Shown here: positions 1 through 8,240 of the stretch, piece by piece
Position numbering within the stretch: the first letter of the stretch is position 1
Layout: the number at the start of each line of letters is the position of its first letter
Assembly (NCBI RefSeq): GCF_001375535.1
Contig: NZ_LN831197.1
Span: 2,472,805 to 2,536,804, forward strand
Direction of reading: 5' to 3'
Source: Bacillus niameyensis
Lineage (GTDB): Bacteria; Bacillota; Bacilli; Bacillales; Bacillaceae_C
DNA length: 64,000 nt
The notes under the pieces: model-generated
Seen by the model: only the letters and a program-made list of their open reading frames with translations
Database searches by the model: none
What the model was told of the DNA's origin: nothing
Program-made: the position numbers and the translations under genes

Positions 1-793
1 CCGTTTTAACACGACATTCGCACCAGGTTCCGTATTAAAACCGATCACAGCAGCCGTTGAGTTAAAAGCTGGAGCCATTACTTGGGACAAGGCTTTAACG
101 ATAGATGGATTAGGTTGGAAAAAGGATGAATCATGGGGAAACTATGAAGTAAAAAGAGTTAGCGACCATGGCGTTCCGGTCGATCTAGAAAAGGCGCTCA
201 TTTATTCAGACAATATTTACTTTGCCCAGACCTCACTGGAACTTGGTAAAGACAAGTTTGAAGCTGGCTTGAAGGAATTTGGCTTTGAAGAAGAAATGGC
301 CTATCTTTATCCAATGCACACATCCAGTTTTGGAAAGATTGATTCTGAAATTGCTTTAGCTGACTCAAGCTATGGACAAGGGCAAGTGCAAATGACAGTA
401 TTACATCTGGCAAGTGCCTATACGCCATTCATCAATCAAGGGAATATGATAAAACCGATCTTAGAAATAAACGAAGAGCAAAAACAAATTTGGAAAGAAA
501 AACTTCTTTCCGAAGAAGATCTCAATAAAATGGCTGCATCCCTTCGAAAAGTAGTAACCGATCCGCATGGTACAGCTCGTGGCGCTAAAATGGAAGGCTA
601 TCCGCTTGCAGGAAAAACTGGTACAGCCGAATACGGGAAAGCAGAGCAAGGTAAAAAAGGTAAAGAAAACGGCTGGTTTGTCGCCTATAACCCAGAAAAT
701 CCGGAACTGCTTATTGCTTTAATGCTGGAGGGTGATAGTTCGGGAGCAGCTGTTAATACTGTGAAAGATATCTTTATTCAAGTTCGTAAGTAA
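1..793 (+). CDS. Class B penicillin-binding protein, C-terminal transpeptidase domain (5' truncated by window)
   Basis: The visible 263 residues are the end of a D,D-transpeptidase that cross-links peptidoglycan stem peptides outside the membrane. All three active-site motifs are present in order: the nucleophile motif PGSVLKP (SxxK) about 10 residues into the visible part, YSDN (SxN) near base 205, and LAGKTGTAE (KTG) near base 610. The reading frame is open from base 2, so the N-terminal part (membrane anchor and probably an NTF2-like/dimerisation region) lies before the window. Spacing between SxxK, SxN and KTG fits PBP3/PbpC-like proteins of Bacillus, but without the N-terminus I cannot tell PbpC from other class B enzymes. 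A strong hairpin terminator follows at once, so it ends its transcript. Confidence 0.9.
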   Translation, partial: RFNTTFAPGSVLKPITAAVELKAGAITWDKALTIDGLGWKKDESWGNYEVKRVSDHGVPVDLEKALIYSDNIYFAQTSLELGKDKFEAGLKEFGFEEEMAYLYPMHTSSFGKIDSEIALADSSYGQGQVQMTVLHLASAYTPFINQGNMIKPILEINEEQKQIWKEKLLSEEDLNKMAASLRKVVTDPHGTARGAKMEGYPLAGKTGTAEYGKAEQGKKGKENGWFVAYNPENPELLIALMLEGDSSGAAVNTVKDIFIQVRK

Positions 794-794
794 G

Positions 795-844
795 AATGAG
801 GCAGCAATTAGTCAAGTAAAACTAACTAATGGCTGCCTCATTTT
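795..844 (+). terminator. Rho-independent terminator after the PBP gene
   Basis: Long inverted repeat: ATGAGGCAGC and ATTAGT pair with ACTAAT and GCTGCCTCAT, followed by TTTT. It sits directly after the PBP stop and can also serve the converging phosphodiesterase gene. Confidence 0.85.
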
Positions 845-858
845 ATCCAAATCTTTAC

Positions 859-1578
859 TTATAAAACCTTTGTTACCTCTTGCTCGATCATTTTTTTAAA
901 CTCTTCCAATTGATTAGTCGTGCTAAGAACAGAGGGGTAATGTTTGACAATATCAAACTGCCATTGTTTATCAACCGGCCAAGCAACCAATTGTATTCCA
1001 GCTTCTTCACAAGCTCTTACATAATAATCAGTTAGAAATTCAACTTTCACTGATAAATACTTTGCCTCAATTTCTTTCATAAACGGAAATACAGCAGGAG
1101 AAGCTCCGGATTGAATAATCCCTAGCTCTATATCTTTCGATAGCTCTCGCATCCTTACGATTGAATAATGATCAAACGAATTCACATAGACTTGATCTTT
1201 CATTCCTGTTTCTTCGATCACTTCTAGCGACTTTTCCTCCAAACCTGGATACATATTCCCATGCTGTTTCAACTCTACAGCCACTTTCATCTTCCCATTT
1301 GCGAATTGGAGAGCTTCCTCCAGTGTTGGGATCCTTTCTGTGCCACCGACTTTTAATTGCCTTAATTGTTCAAAAGTAAAATCATTGATGAATCCTTTCG
1401 CATCTGTCATCCGATTTACTGTAATATCGTGCATCAAAATCGGAACCCCATCCTTTGACAACTGTACGTCCAATTCCAAATATTCGTAGCCAAGATCATA
1501 AGCAGCTTGATAGGCAGCTAGTGTATTCTCAGGATATTTGACTGGATAACCACGATGGGCCTGTGCTCTAATCGTCAT
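859..1578 (-). CDS. Glycerophosphodiester phosphodiesterase
   Basis: A GDPD-family hydrolase of 239 residues that splits glycerophosphodiesters, such as deacylated phospholipids, into sn-glycerol 3-phosphate and an alcohol. The N-terminus carries the family signature: AHRG, then YPENT, ELDVQ and MHD, which supply the catalytic histidines and the metal-binding Glu and Asp of the TIM barrel. There is no signal peptide, so it is probably cytoplasmic like YqiK-type enzymes. A GTG 12 bases further upstream is in frame, but the ATG at 1578 has a GGGGA ribosome site at good distance, and a TATAAT box just upstream would put transcription start near the GTG. I therefore prefer the ATG. The glycerol 3-phosphate formed could feed GlpD encoded at 18.8-20.4 kb, though nothing shows co-regulation. 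Confidence 0.88.
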   Translation of the reverse strand: MTIRAQAHRGYPVKYPENTLAAYQAAYDLGYEYLELDVQLSKDGVPILMHDITVNRMTDAKGFINDFTFEQLRQLKVGGTERIPTLEEALQFANGKMKVAVELKQHGNMYPGLEEKSLEVIEETGMKDQVYVNSFDHYSIVRMRELSKDIELGIIQSGASPAVFPFMKEIEAKYLSVKVEFLTDYYVRACEEAGIQLVAWPVDKQWQFDIVKHYPSVLSTTNQLEEFKKMIEQEVTKVL

Positions 1579-1595
1579 CTTTTTCCCCACTTTGT

Positions 1596-1624
1596 ATTAT
1601 AATTTTTAAAATTAATCGTATTAA
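1596..1624 (-). promoter_or_regulatory. Candidate sigma-A promoter of the phosphodiesterase gene
   Basis: On the minus strand: perfect TATAAT (1596-1601) with a 17-bp spacer to TTAATA (4 of 6 of the -35 consensus). The predicted start lies about 11 bases before the ATG at 1578. Confidence 0.5.
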
Positions 1625-1756
1625 TCTTAACAACCCTATAATAGATTGTCTATTCGGAAAACTATTTGTTTTCAGTCCCGTTGTGGCTCTTTCTTCGTTT
1701 TATATTATATATACAGCATTTTTCTTTCCATTAGTCAGCGTTACTTTGATTTTCGC

Positions 1757-1795
1757 AAAAAAGGGGACTTAGTTCTAATTGTAGAAACCAAGTCC
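1757..1795 (-). terminator. Terminator of the DapA-like/epimerase operon
   Basis: On the minus strand GGACTTGGTT and AACTAAGTCC form a stem followed by CCTTTTTT. It lies about 90 bases after the stop of the DapA-like gene. The rest of 1625-1882 shows no convincing gene. Confidence 0.75.
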
Positions 1796-1882
1796 AGTAA
1801 TGTTTATTTTTCCTTAACCAACTATCCAGCCTTTATTTCCTTTACGATATCTCTCTAAATTGATTTCATATAAAGCATTTAC

Positions 1883-2935
1883 TTATCTACTTGTTTCAGC
1901 TAAAAAGATTTTTACAAACTCATCATCATGAAGTTCTGGATACATCCGATACACTCGGTCAATTTCGTCACTCTGTCCTGGAGAAAGTACTTCATGGTCT
2001 GACAAGCACCAATTCCCCTTTAACAAGCCTTGTCGTGCCAATACTTCATTGATTCCGGCAATGCACCCTTTAAATTGATTAGCCGTGTCAAAGAAAGCTG
2101 CATTCGTATCTGTCACACTTTGGGCAAGTGTCAACCAGTTTTCTTCAACAACACCGCTATTCCTAACTTCCTTCAATTCTTCAAATAACTCGACCGCTTT
2201 TCTTGTCCAGACAGCCCAATGTCCTAATAGACCACCGACAATTGGTTTTGATACGATTTCTCCACCAATGTTAAAAGAATAAGTAGTTAATAGATCGAGG
2301 ACAATATTATCATCATTCCCCGTATAAAGAGCGATCTCATCCCTTCTTGCCGATTCACAAACAGCCCGGACGACATCAAGCGTTTGATAACGATTAAAAG
2401 GCGCCATTTTAATCGCGACTACATTCGGAATCTCCGCAAACTTTTTCCAAAAATCAAAAGTAAATACACGACCGCCTACAGATGGCTGTAAATAGAAGCC
2501 AAATACCGGCATAATTTTAGCCACTTTTCTCGTCCGCTCGAGCAATTCCTCTTCTGTATAATCACTTAAGCCGCCGTTGCTTAGCAATGCAAGGTCGTAT
2601 CCAAGGCTCCGTGCTAATTCAGTTTCTCGTACAGCTTGTTCTGTAGGTCCGCAAACTCCAGCAATTTTTAAAAAAGGTCGATCTAACTGGGCTTTTTCCA
2701 CTTCCTCCGCAGCCATCCTTAAAACCGACTCCAATAGATTATGCTCAGGATCACGAATCTCAAATTGAGTCGTATGAACTCCTACCGCAATTCCCCCGGC
2801 TCCCGCGGCCATATAATATTGCGTTAATCTTCTTTGAGCAGCCTCATCTAATTGCTTATTTCCATTAAGAGCCAGTGGATGTGCTGGAATCACTGTCCCC
2901 TCATGCAAAAATTTATTTAGTTCAGTTGATAGCAT
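1883..2935 (-). CDS. Dihydrodipicolinate synthase (DapA)-family lyase/aldolase of unknown substrate
   Basis: A 350-residue TIM-barrel protein of the DHDPS/N-acetylneuraminate lyase superfamily. These enzymes form a Schiff base between a barrel lysine and a keto acid such as pyruvate; the lysine here is probably that in VVAIKMAPF near residue 175. It is longer than true DapA (about 290 residues) and has a different N-terminus, so lysine biosynthesis is unlikely. It is the second gene of a two-gene operon: the upstream nucleotide-sugar-epimerase-like gene ends only 3 bases before its ATG. That pairing suggests catabolism of a sugar acid or a related compound, with the dehydrogenase/epimerase and the aldolase acting in sequence. 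This is inference; I do not recognise the pathway. Confidence 0.75.
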   Translation of the reverse strand: MLSTELNKFLHEGTVIPAHPLALNGNKQLDEAAQRRLTQYYMAAGAGGIAVGVHTTQFEIRDPEHNLLESVLRMAAEEVEKAQLDRPFLKIAGVCGPTEQAVRETELARSLGYDLALLSNGGLSDYTEEELLERTRKVAKIMPVFGFYLQPSVGGRVFTFDFWKKFAEIPNVVAIKMAPFNRYQTLDVVRAVCESARRDEIALYTGNDDNIVLDLLTTYSFNIGGEIVSKPIVGGLLGHWAVWTRKAVELFEELKEVRNSGVVEENWLTLAQSVTDTNAAFFDTANQFKGCIAGINEVLARQGLLKGNWCLSDHEVLSPGQSDEIDRVYRMYPELHDDEFVKIFLAETSR

Positions 2936-2938
2936 CTT

Positions 2939-3955
2939 TTAAAACTGCCCCTTTCTTTCTTGGAAGTGGGTTGGTTTATCACTTATGGCTCCATCGTTTT
3001 CTAACCAGCCGGCGGTCCACTCTATCATTTGCTGAACAGATACTTTCGGATAGCCAAACAAACGATGTGCTTTACTTGAATTATTTAAAAGAGCCGTTGG
3101 TTGTTCTGTACCAACAAATATAGGTTCCTTGTTTAATAGTTTGCCAAACTGATTGGCAACCCAACGAACGGAAAGCGTTTCTGGACCTGTCACATTTAAA
3201 ATGGCTGGCGGTACATTAGCGATCAATAATGAACGAATCGCATATTCATTCGCATCCCCCTGCCAGATCACATTGACGTGTCCCATTGATAAATCAATTT
3301 CTCTTCCTTCGTATACTGCTCGAGCGATTTCAAGTAAAACGCCATAACGCATGTCAATCGCGTAATTAAGACGGAATATCGTAAGCGGAGTTTGGTCACG
3401 ATGAGCAAAATAGGTAAAAATTCGTTCCCTGCCTAATGATGATTGTCCATACTCCCCAACTGGTTCAACATAATGAGATTCATCACATCCCCCTTGGGAA
3501 ATAGGTACAAGCGGATAAACATTTCCTGTTGAAAAAGCAACGATATTAGAACCCTTGTAATGTTCCGCTACTCTACCTGGCAAATATGTATTCATTGCCC
3601 AAGTAAAATGTTCATTTCCAGTCGTACCAAACTTATTTCCTGCCATGTAAATGACATTCTTTTCCTTTGGTAATTTTGCTAGTTCTTCTTCATTCATAAG
3701 ATCACAAGCAATCGTCTCAACACCCGCTGCTTCTAACTCTTCTTGTAAATTACCGCTGGAAAACCGGGAAACGCCAATAACCTTTTTATCCAATCCAGCC
3801 GCATCAAAGGCGCGTTTAGCTAATTTTGCCAAAGTTGGTCCCATTTTCCCACCGACTCCGAGGATCACTAAGTTACCTTCTAACTTGCTTACATCCGCAA
3901 TTAAGGACTCTGAAGGCGCTGTCATAATTTGTTCTAACTGCTCAATTGTATTCAA
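2939..3955 (-). CDS. NAD(P)-dependent epimerase/dehydratase family protein
   Basis: A 338-residue extended short-chain dehydrogenase. A Rossmann motif VGGKMGPTLAKLA is seen near residue 35. A serine-rich FSTGNVYPLV stretch and YGQSSLGRER further on replace the usual YxxxK region, so the catalytic Tyr-Lys pair is not canonical. Translation most likely starts at TTG (3953-3955), since AGGGGAGAG sits 8 bases before it. It precedes the DapA-like gene by 3 bases and the two are surely co-transcribed. Substrate unknown. Confidence 0.75.
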   Translation of the reverse strand: MNTIEQLEQIMTAPSESLIADVSKLEGNLVILGVGGKMGPTLAKLAKRAFDAAGLDKKVIGVSRFSSGNLQEELEAAGVETIACDLMNEEELAKLPKEKNVIYMAGNKFGTTGNEHFTWAMNTYLPGRVAEHYKGSNIVAFSTGNVYPLVPISQGGCDESHYVEPVGEYGQSSLGRERIFTYFAHRDQTPLTIFRLNYAIDMRYGVLLEIARAVYEGREIDLSMGHVNVIWQGDANEYAIRSLLIANVPPAILNVTGPETLSVRWVANQFGKLLNKEPIFVGTEQPTALLNNSSKAHRLFGYPKVSVQQMIEWTAGWLENDGAISDKPTHFQERKGQF

Positions 3956-4366
3956 TCGTCTCTCCCCTTTTTACGCTAATTAATGTCTAGCTTGACTACC
4001 TTTTGAAATCATTCAAAATAGCGCTTCCTATACTTTATAATAATCTACTTTTAATTAGCTGACATGTCTTTAATTTGTCTTTAAATCATATACGCAATTT
4101 ACAAGATGAAGTTCTCACAATTTAGCTTGTATCCCAAGTTGCTTTCAAAGGAAAAACATGTAAAAAACGGGCACGAGAAATGCTCTCATGGCGGATTTGC
4201 AAAGATAATGTCGCAAAACATTTCGACCTGGTTTCCCGAACCCATTGTTTTATCATCTCGATAAAGGACAGTCCAGATTGATTCCGCTCCTTTGTCCTTC
4301 ATAACCTTCATGATAGACAGTCCGGCTTTATTTCCGCCCTCCTTTGTCTTTCATCCCAAGCTCAAG
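3956..4366. other. Intergenic region upstream of the DapA/epimerase operon
   Basis: No gene seen. On the minus strand, about 70-90 bases before the epimerase start, an AT-rich segment with TATAAA/TATTAT is followed by GGAAGCGCTATTT, which matches the CcpA (cre) core AAGCGCT with two mismatches to the full consensus. If real it would mean carbon catabolite control of the operon. The part nearest the flavodoxin gene holds two imperfect direct repeats, listed separately. Confidence 0.35.
4267..4354. repeat. Two imperfect direct repeats of about 37 bp
   Basis: Copy 1 (4267-4302) and copy 2 (4316-4354) both begin GACAGTCC and end in a CCTTTGTCYTTCAT-like block, with divergent middles. Located just downstream of the flavodoxin gene end. 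Function unknown; possibly a remnant of a dispersed repeat. Confidence 0.5.
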
Positions 4367-4828
4367 TTAAACTTGTTGACACTGGAGAGTGTTGCAAAAT
4401 TCATCCACTATTTCGCGGCATTTCTTCCTATCTTTTTCATCTGGATCTAATTCAATCTTCAATCTCTCTCCGACAACTTTAGCACCCAGATCTGCAAATT
4501 TTTCTGCCATCGTATCGACCGCTAATGCAAAATGTGCATAAAAGGTATCGCCTGATCCAAACACTGAAACGACTTTTCCTTTAAGATCCACACTGTCTAA
4601 GTCTTCATAGAAGTCTTCCACTTCAAAAGGCAAACTCCCTTCATCATACGTATAGGTTCCAAATAAAATCCCATCGTATTCGGCAAGTTCTTTGGCATCT
4701 ATAAAGCCTTGATCAAATGATTTTTTCCTTACGACACATCCATGTTTTTGCAGCTCTTCATGGAGTATCTCAGCAATTTCTTCCGTATTTCCGGTTAAAC
4801 TTGCATAAAGAATCAAGATATTCTCCAT
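4367..4828 (-). CDS. Flavodoxin
   Basis: A 153-residue short-chain-size flavodoxin, an FMN electron carrier. The FMN phosphate loop is YASLTGNTEEIAE near the N-terminus; GTYTYDEG and FGSGDTFYAHF match the two isoalloxazine-binding loops. Length agrees with YkuN/YkuP of B. subtilis. The ATG at 4828 is chosen over an in-frame GTG 12 bases upstream, because AGGGGTGG lies 8 bases before the ATG. In Bacillus such flavodoxins replace ferredoxin under iron limitation, but no Fur box is visible here. It is monocistronic, separated from the nar operon by a terminator. Confidence 0.88.
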   Translation of the reverse strand: MENILILYASLTGNTEEIAEILHEELQKHGCVVRKKSFDQGFIDAKELAEYDGILFGTYTYDEGSLPFEVEDFYEDLDSVDLKGKVVSVFGSGDTFYAHFALAVDTMAEKFADLGAKVVGERLKIELDPDEKDRKKCREIVDEFCNTLQCQQV

Positions 4829-4930
4829 TTTATATGCCACCCCTAGTATATTATTTCGATACTTTTAGGATAGCTTTATCGAAGTGTTCTTTCCTTGATA
4901 GAAATCAATTTTTCCTCAATAAATTAAAAA

Positions 4931-4959
4931 GACCAGTTACACTGAATCTGTAACTGGTC
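4931..4959. terminator. Bidirectional terminator ending the nar operon
   Basis: Perfect 11-bp stem GACCAGTTACA / TGTAACTGGTC with a 7-base loop, T-rich on both sides. On the minus strand it follows the hemerythrin gene by about 15 bases. Confidence 0.9.
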
Positions 4960-4973
4960 CATTTTTATGTCGT

Positions 4974-5405
4974 TTAATCATGATGATGATCGTAATCCAA
5001 CAACCAACTCTCTTCATTGCGGCTATGAATTTCATTTACGACTAGCATACTCGCAAAGAAATCCAATACTTCTTTCGACACGCTGTCCTTTTCTAGACTT
5101 TCTCTAATCTTCTTTGCAATAATTCGTAATAGATCATGATCACGTGTTAACATGTTAATCTTATCTTGCATTTCTGGTTCTTTTTCAACTACTTCTTTAT
5201 ACAGGCCTTCTTCTTCTGAATCCGCATGAGTAATGACGCGTTTTTCCCAATGCTCAATGAGTGCATCTGCCACTTGGAGGGCCTCTTTTTCCTTCTTCTC
5301 CTCTACCAATTGGTTCAACATTTCTGTCAAACTCTGAGCTTCCATAAATGCCCCATCGTGGATCGCGCGATGGGCATCTAATTTACGTAATGATGGTCCC
5401 GACAT
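4974..5405 (-). CDS. Hemerythrin-like (HHE domain) protein of the nar operon
   Basis: A 143-residue all-helical protein with histidine and glutamate spacing typical of HHE domains: AHRAIHDG near residue 12, HWEKRVITHADSEEEGLY near 50, RDHDLL near 88 and EIHSRNEE near 125. Such domains bind a di-iron site and handle O2, NO or iron. It is the last gene after narI (38-base gap) and shares the operon terminator. A role in sensing or detoxifying NO made during nitrate respiration, or in guarding Fe-S clusters of NarGH, is plausible from context but is inference. Low sequence complexity and high charge are normal for this family. Confidence 0.75.
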   Translation of the reverse strand: MSGPSLRKLDAHRAIHDGAFMEAQSLTEMLNQLVEEKKEKEALQVADALIEHWEKRVITHADSEEEGLYKEVVEKEPEMQDKINMLTRDHDLLRIIAKKIRESLEKDSVSKEVLDFFASMLVVNEIHSRNEESWLLDYDHHHD

Positions 5406-5443
5406 AATTAATCCAACTTCTCCTCTCCCAAAAACGAACCTTT

Positions 5444-6151
5444 TTATTCTGCTTCTTTCCGAACTTGGTCTGGGTTCATTTTTCTATAAATAATATATTT
5501 TCTTCTTAAGTATTCAAGCGGCAGGCTCCAAACATGGACAAGTCTTGTGAATGGCCAAATCGCAAAAAGCAAAAAGGCTAAAAAGACATGCAATTGAAAT
5601 CCAAATGGTACACCTACCATTAAGCCAGGCTTGGGACTTAAATACAACAGACTGCGAAACCAAGGTCCAATCGAGGCACGATAATCAAAATCCCCACCTG
5701 TTGCTGTGTATCCAACGGTCGCTGAGAACCCAACCAACACGACTGCACCTAATATGACTAATGTAAAAAGAGCATTCATATTTCCGGTATTTCGGATTCG
5801 TTTTGTTCCACTTCTCCGTAAGAAGAATAGAAAGCCGCCAATTACAGTAGCTAGTCCCGCAACTCCTCCAGCCGAAAACGCAACCATATGATACATATGT
5901 GGTGTTATTCCCATTGTATCATAGACTACTTTAGGCACCAGTATGCCCGCAACATGACCAAAGAAAACAAATACTATTCCCCAGTGAAACAAGAGGCTTC
6001 CCCATTTTAATTGCCTTTTTTCTAAGAATTCACTTGATTGAGCAGACCAGCCAAATTGATCGGTATTATAACGATAAATATGGCCGACAACAAAGATCGT
6101 TAGACATAAGTATGGAAAGACAGCCCAAAGAAAATAATCCCAGAAACTCAT
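5444..6151 (-). CDS. narI: Respiratory nitrate reductase gamma subunit (cytochrome b)
   Basis: A 235-residue membrane protein with five hydrophobic helices that takes electrons from menaquinol and passes them through two b hemes to NarH. Candidate heme histidines are seen in HIYRY and FHWG/GHVAG near the N-terminus and in QLHVF and RLVHVW near the C-terminus. Length agrees with NarI of B. subtilis and E. coli (about 225). A GGAAGGGAG ribosome site precedes the ATG; narJ ends 21 bases upstream. Confidence 0.95.
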   Translation of the reverse strand: MSFWDYFLWAVFPYLCLTIFVVGHIYRYNTDQFGWSAQSSEFLEKRQLKWGSLLFHWGIVFVFFGHVAGILVPKVVYDTMGITPHMYHMVAFSAGGVAGLATVIGGFLFFLRRSGTKRIRNTGNMNALFTLVILGAVVLVGFSATVGYTATGGDFDYRASIGPWFRSLLYLSPKPGLMVGVPFGFQLHVFLAFLLFAIWPFTRLVHVWSLPLEYLRRKYIIYRKMNPDQVRKEAE

Positions 6152-6172
6152 GTTTTTCTCCCTTCCGTTCCA

Positions 6173-6703
6173 CTAGGAAACCCTTTCATTTTCTTTTGCT
6201 ACTCCGATACAGTGAAGGCAAGCAGAGATCAAATGGCGATATGGACTATCGACTCCTTGCAACTCCATCCCTAAGTTTTGGATGGAGCGAAGATGGAGAT
6301 TTAAGATAGGAGCGGAGTCCTTTTCCGGAACGATTGAAGCAAATTCCAAAACAAGCGGCAAATAATCAGGCAACTCTTCTGTCGTGAACTCCATTCCTAG
6401 TTTCATCATTTGTTGGCGCAATTGGACTAGTACCGATCCGCGATCACGATTATCTTTGAAGACAGCAAAGGTCAAATATAAAGTCGTACGATCATAAAAG
6501 TCGAAAGTGTACACATAATCCTTACAGATATCCTCAAAAGGAGTTTTTTCCATATAGGCAAAGAAAGGCTGTAATAAGGATTGAGTCGTTTCATCTGGAA
6601 ATTCCTTTGCTAAATCTAACTCTTCTGCCCATTCTTTCCATTCAGGCTCTGGATATTCAAGGAGAGTGGAAACAAGACTAAAAACCTTTTGCTTTGGATT
6701 CAT
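6173..6703 (-). CDS. narJ: Nitrate reductase molybdenum cofactor assembly chaperone
   Basis: A 176-residue NarJ/TorD-family chaperone that binds apo-NarG and permits molybdenum cofactor and Fe-S insertion before membrane attachment. The frame is open further upstream, but translation begins at ATG 6703 (MNPKQKVFSL), which follows a perfect GGAGGG embedded in the end of narH. narH and narJ therefore overlap by 26 bases. The sequence YDYVYTFDFYDRTTLYL-like region (KDYVYTFDFYDR) and the conserved Leu/Tyr-rich helices are typical. Length agrees with NarJ from B. subtilis (about 184). Confidence 0.93.
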   Translation of the reverse strand: MNPKQKVFSLVSTLLEYPEPEWKEWAEELDLAKEFPDETTQSLLQPFFAYMEKTPFEDICKDYVYTFDFYDRTTLYLTFAVFKDNRDRGSVLVQLRQQMMKLGMEFTTEELPDYLPLVLEFASIVPEKDSAPILNLHLRSIQNLGMELQGVDSPYRHLISACLHCIGVAKENERVS

Positions 6704-8240
6704 TTTGTTCCCTCCAATATTGTTCTCCATAATATTCCAGAGGAGCTTCTGGTGGATGCATGCCGACTGCGCAAGTTTCACAACTTTGATTTCCTGTGCC
6801 AAACTCTTCAAAGCCAGCCATTCCCCTTTCTGTGAACATGTCACCAGACAATTCCTTGTGGGATGGTGGAATGACATAACGATCATGATATTTAGCAATT
6901 GCCTGTAATTCATACATTTCCTTTGCCATTTTCTCAGTCATGTCTGCAGCTTGAAGAATACTTGTATCAACAGGCTTCTCTAAGTTGACATTACGCATAT
7001 ACGTTCTCATCGCAACTAATTTCCTTAAAACATTTTTAATTACCTGTGTGTCTCCTGCAGTAAATAAATTCGCCAAATATTCAATTGGAATTCTCATTTG
7101 TTCAATGGTCGGAAATACAACTCTCGGATCGATAGAATCCCCTGAGCCGCCAAATGCATTCATAAAGGGACTTAATGGTGGAACATACCAAACCATTGGC
7201 AATGTCCGATACTCCGGATGTAATGGCAACGCAATTTTTTGTTCAACTGCCATCTTATAAACAGGTGATTCCTGGGCAGCAGAAATCCAATCATCAGGGA
7301 TTCCTTGTTTGCGTGCCTCTGCAATAACTTCTGGATCATGGGGATCTAAGAACATATCTAATTGGGCTTCATAGACATCTTTGTCATCCGGTACTGATGC
7401 TGCTTTCTCAATTTTATCCGCATCATATAAAACAAGACCGATATAGCGCAGACGACCAACACAGGTTTCGGAGCAGATTGTTGGTTGTCCTGTTTCAATT
7501 CTCGGGAAACAGAAAGTACATTTTTCTGCCTTATTCGTCTTCCAGTTGAAATAAACTTTCTTGTATGGACAACCCGACATGCAAAAACGCCAGCTTCGGC
7601 ATGCATCTTGGTCTACCAAAACGATTCCGTCTTCATCCCGCTTGTAAATGGCTCCTGAAGGACAAGAGGCAAGACATGATGGATTAATACAGTGCTCACA
7701 AATCCGCGGCAAATACATCATAAAAGTCTCTTCAAACTCAAACTTGATTTGCTCTTCTAACCCTTTCATGTTGGGATCATCTTTAGCCGTTATATAAGCG
7801 CCTGCTAAGTCATCATCCCAGTTCGGCCCCCACTTAATATCCATATATTCACCAGTTAATTGTGATTTAGGCCTAGCGACCGGCTGGTAATCTCCAGCCG
7901 GGCTATTGATTAAATTTTCATAGTCGTAATCCCAAGGTTCAAAGTAATCATCGATCTCCACTAAATTCGGATTGTAGAAAATATTCAACAGCTTGCTAAC
8001 TCTGCCGCCTGCTCTTAGTTCAAGCTTACCATTCCTTAATTCCCAACCGCCTTTACGCTCCTCTTGATCCTCCCAACGTTTCGGATAACCGACACCAGGT
8101 TTTGTTTCCACGTTATTCCAATACATGTATTCGGCCCCTTGTCTATTTGTCCATGTCGTTTTACAAGTGACACTACAAGTGTGACAGCCGATACATTTAT
8201 CCAAGTTCATGACCATTCCATACTGTGCTTTAATTCTCAA
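6678..8240 (-). CDS. narH: Respiratory nitrate reductase beta subunit
   Basis: A 520-residue iron-sulfur subunit that relays electrons from NarI to NarG on the cytoplasmic face. Four cysteine clusters are visible: CIGCHTCSVTCK at the N-terminus, CEHCINPSCLASCP near residue 180, CRSWRFCMSGCPYKK near 213 and CTFCFPRIETGQPTIC further on. In the second group of the third cluster a Trp (CRSW) replaces one Cys, the known [3Fe-4S] signature of NarH. I start it at TTG 8240, since AGGTGG lies 6 bases before and NarH proteins begin with IKAQ-GMVMNLDKC. That start overlaps the narG stop by 11 bases. A longer in-frame extension upstream lies wholly inside narG and is not used. Confidence 0.95.
   Translation of the reverse strand: MRIKAQYGMVMNLDKCIGCHTCSVTCKTTWTNRQGAEYMYWNNVETKPGVGYPKRWEDQEERKGGWELRNGKLELRAGGRVSKLLNIFYNPNLVEIDDYFEPWDYDYENLINSPAGDYQPVARPKSQLTGEYMDIKWGPNWDDDLAGAYITAKDDPNMKGLEEQIKFEFEETFMMYLPRICEHCINPSCLASCPSGAIYKRDEDGIVLVDQDACRSWRFCMSGCPYKKVYFNWKTNKAEKCTFCFPRIETGQPTICSETCVGRLRYIGLVLYDADKIEKAASVPDDKDVYEAQLDMFLDPHDPEVIAEARKQGIPDDWISAAQESPVYKMAVEQKIALPLHPEYRTLPMVWYVPPLSPFMNAFGGSGDSIDPRVVFPTIEQMRIPIEYLANLFTAGDTQVIKNVLRKLVAMRTYMRNVNLEKPVDTSILQAADMTEKMAKEMYELQAIAKYHDRYVIPPSHKELSGDMFTERGMAGFEEFGTGNQSCETCAVGMHPPEAPLEYYGEQYWREQNESKAKGF

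Noticed and set aside
1646-1858. 70-codon frame on the plus strand
   Set aside because: No ribosome site, and it spans the terminator of the DapA-like operon.
6704-6913. N-terminal extension of NarJ by 70 codons
   Set aside because: It lies within narH; the GGAGGG site and the family N-terminus mark ATG 6703.
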